A stretch of DNA of 27,500 nucleotides from NCBI RefSeq assembly GCF_000143415.4, contig NW_003314414.1:1-27500 (forward strand). Direction: 5' to 3'. The notes beneath the pieces were generated by a model. That model made no database searches. It was not told the DNA's origin and saw nothing but the letters and a program-made list of their open reading frames with translations. The translations under genes and the position numbers were made by a program. Below, in pieces: positions 27,029 through 27,500 of the stretch (positions are counted from its first letter, which is position 1; every line of letters starts with the position of its first letter). Origin of the DNA: Selaginella moellendorffii. Lineage: Eukaryota > Streptophyta > Lycopodiopsida > Selaginellales > Selaginellaceae.

Positions 27029-27500
27029 TAAAAAGTGCTTGAAATTGCTGGGAGGGAAGCGAATGGATGCCTTGTGCGCCCCTTGGTTGTGTGTGGAACG
27101 GCGAGAGCTGGTCTGCCAAGCAATGCAAGGGGCTGTCCAGCATGGGAGGACGCAGCGGGATAACGGCTTGTGAGCCTCTGGCTCCCTGCCAATGCCGCCG
27201 CTGCCTCTGAAAATGGCAGGGTGCTCCGGTGCCCCGCCAGATGCTGGAACTTGGGCGTTCCATCCGACCCGTCTTGAAACACGGACCAAGGAGTCTAACA
27301 TGTATGCGAGTCTGTGGGTGCTAAACCCGTACAGGCGAAAGGAAATTAATTCGTGGGATCCCCTTCGGGGGTGCACCACGGACCGACCTTGATCTTTTGA
27401 GAAGGGTTTGAGTGTTAGCATACCTGCTGGGACCCGAAAGATGGTGAACTATGCCTGAGCAGGGCGAAGCCAGAGGAAACTCTGGTGGAGGCTCGTAGCG
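26638..27500 (+). rRNA. 26S rRNA, 5' part, runs off the window
   Basis: Begins ACGACCTCAGGTCAGG, then CCCGCTGAGTTTAAGCATAT, GGCGAGCGAAACGGAAAGAG, GGGTGAGAGCCCCGTCTAGC, GTACCGCGAGGGAAAGATGA and, at the edge, CTCTGGTGGAGGCTCGTAGC, in plant order. Substitutions occur at usually fixed places (CACTAAGTGG for CAATAAGCGG), so this may also be a degenerate copy, though no large gap is seen in the 863 nt visible. Confidence 0.95.

Overview
The window looks like nuclear DNA of a streptophyte (charophyte-grade) green alga; Chara-like is my best guess, with low confidence at genus level. The rRNA fragments are plant/charophyte-like, a 5S gene lies in the same orientation as 18S-5.8S-26S (the linked arrangement of bryophytes and streptophyte algae), telomeric repeats are of the TTTAGGG type, and there is a photosynthetic PsbP-family gene. 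Introns are often very short (32-57 nt), which is unusual for a plant lineage.

Layout. (1) 346-890, minus: last three exons of a PsbP-domain (thylakoid lumen) protein gene. (2) 893-3768, minus: a Penelope-like retroelement (PLE) remnant, with a long low-complexity ORF followed by only the N-terminal part of a PLE reverse transcriptase, ending against the PsbP exon. (3) 3882-5490: a telomere-associated retroelement cluster. Interstitial CCCTAAA tracts flank a convincing type I hammerhead ribozyme motif (4375-4427, plus), and a non-LTR retrotransposon remnant (minus) whose 3' tail runs straight into telomeric repeats. (4) 5800-10860: repeat-rich DNA resembling rDNA intergenic spacer, with about 240-bp subrepeats, a 5S rRNA gene (7079-7191), three different arrays rich in CACGTG or GACATGTC palindromes, and 335-bp tandem repeats with a long foldback. 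(5) 10890-24132: what I read as a 13,243-bp DNA transposon with perfect 24-bp terminal inverted repeats and a 4-bp direct repeat (TGTT) at each end. (6) 24137-27500: spacer, then a rearranged rDNA unit: 18S 5' part, 5S fragment, 5.8S, a long abnormal ITS2, and 26S 5' part running off the window.

The giant element is the main discovery. It carries two divergent genes. A 1,032-residue protein on the minus strand has En/Spm-like N-terminal modules and a DDE-like core with a GHTHEDVD motif, and is the probable transposase. A roughly 1,600-residue, multi-exon protein on the plus strand joins a ParB-like domain, a degenerate DNA-methyltransferase-like segment, charged linkers and an FCP1/NLI-type HAD phosphatase domain. 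About twenty near-perfect 22-bp palindromes (half site about ATGGCRTGNGG) occur inside the element; I found none in the other 14 kb. Several lie inside ultra-short introns of the second gene and four lie in coding sequence of the two genes. A working hypothesis is that these are the element's own recognition sites, for the transposase or the ParB-like protein, spread over its whole length.

Gene models were built by eye from reading frames and splice consensus. Family names rest on motifs I recognised, not on searches.
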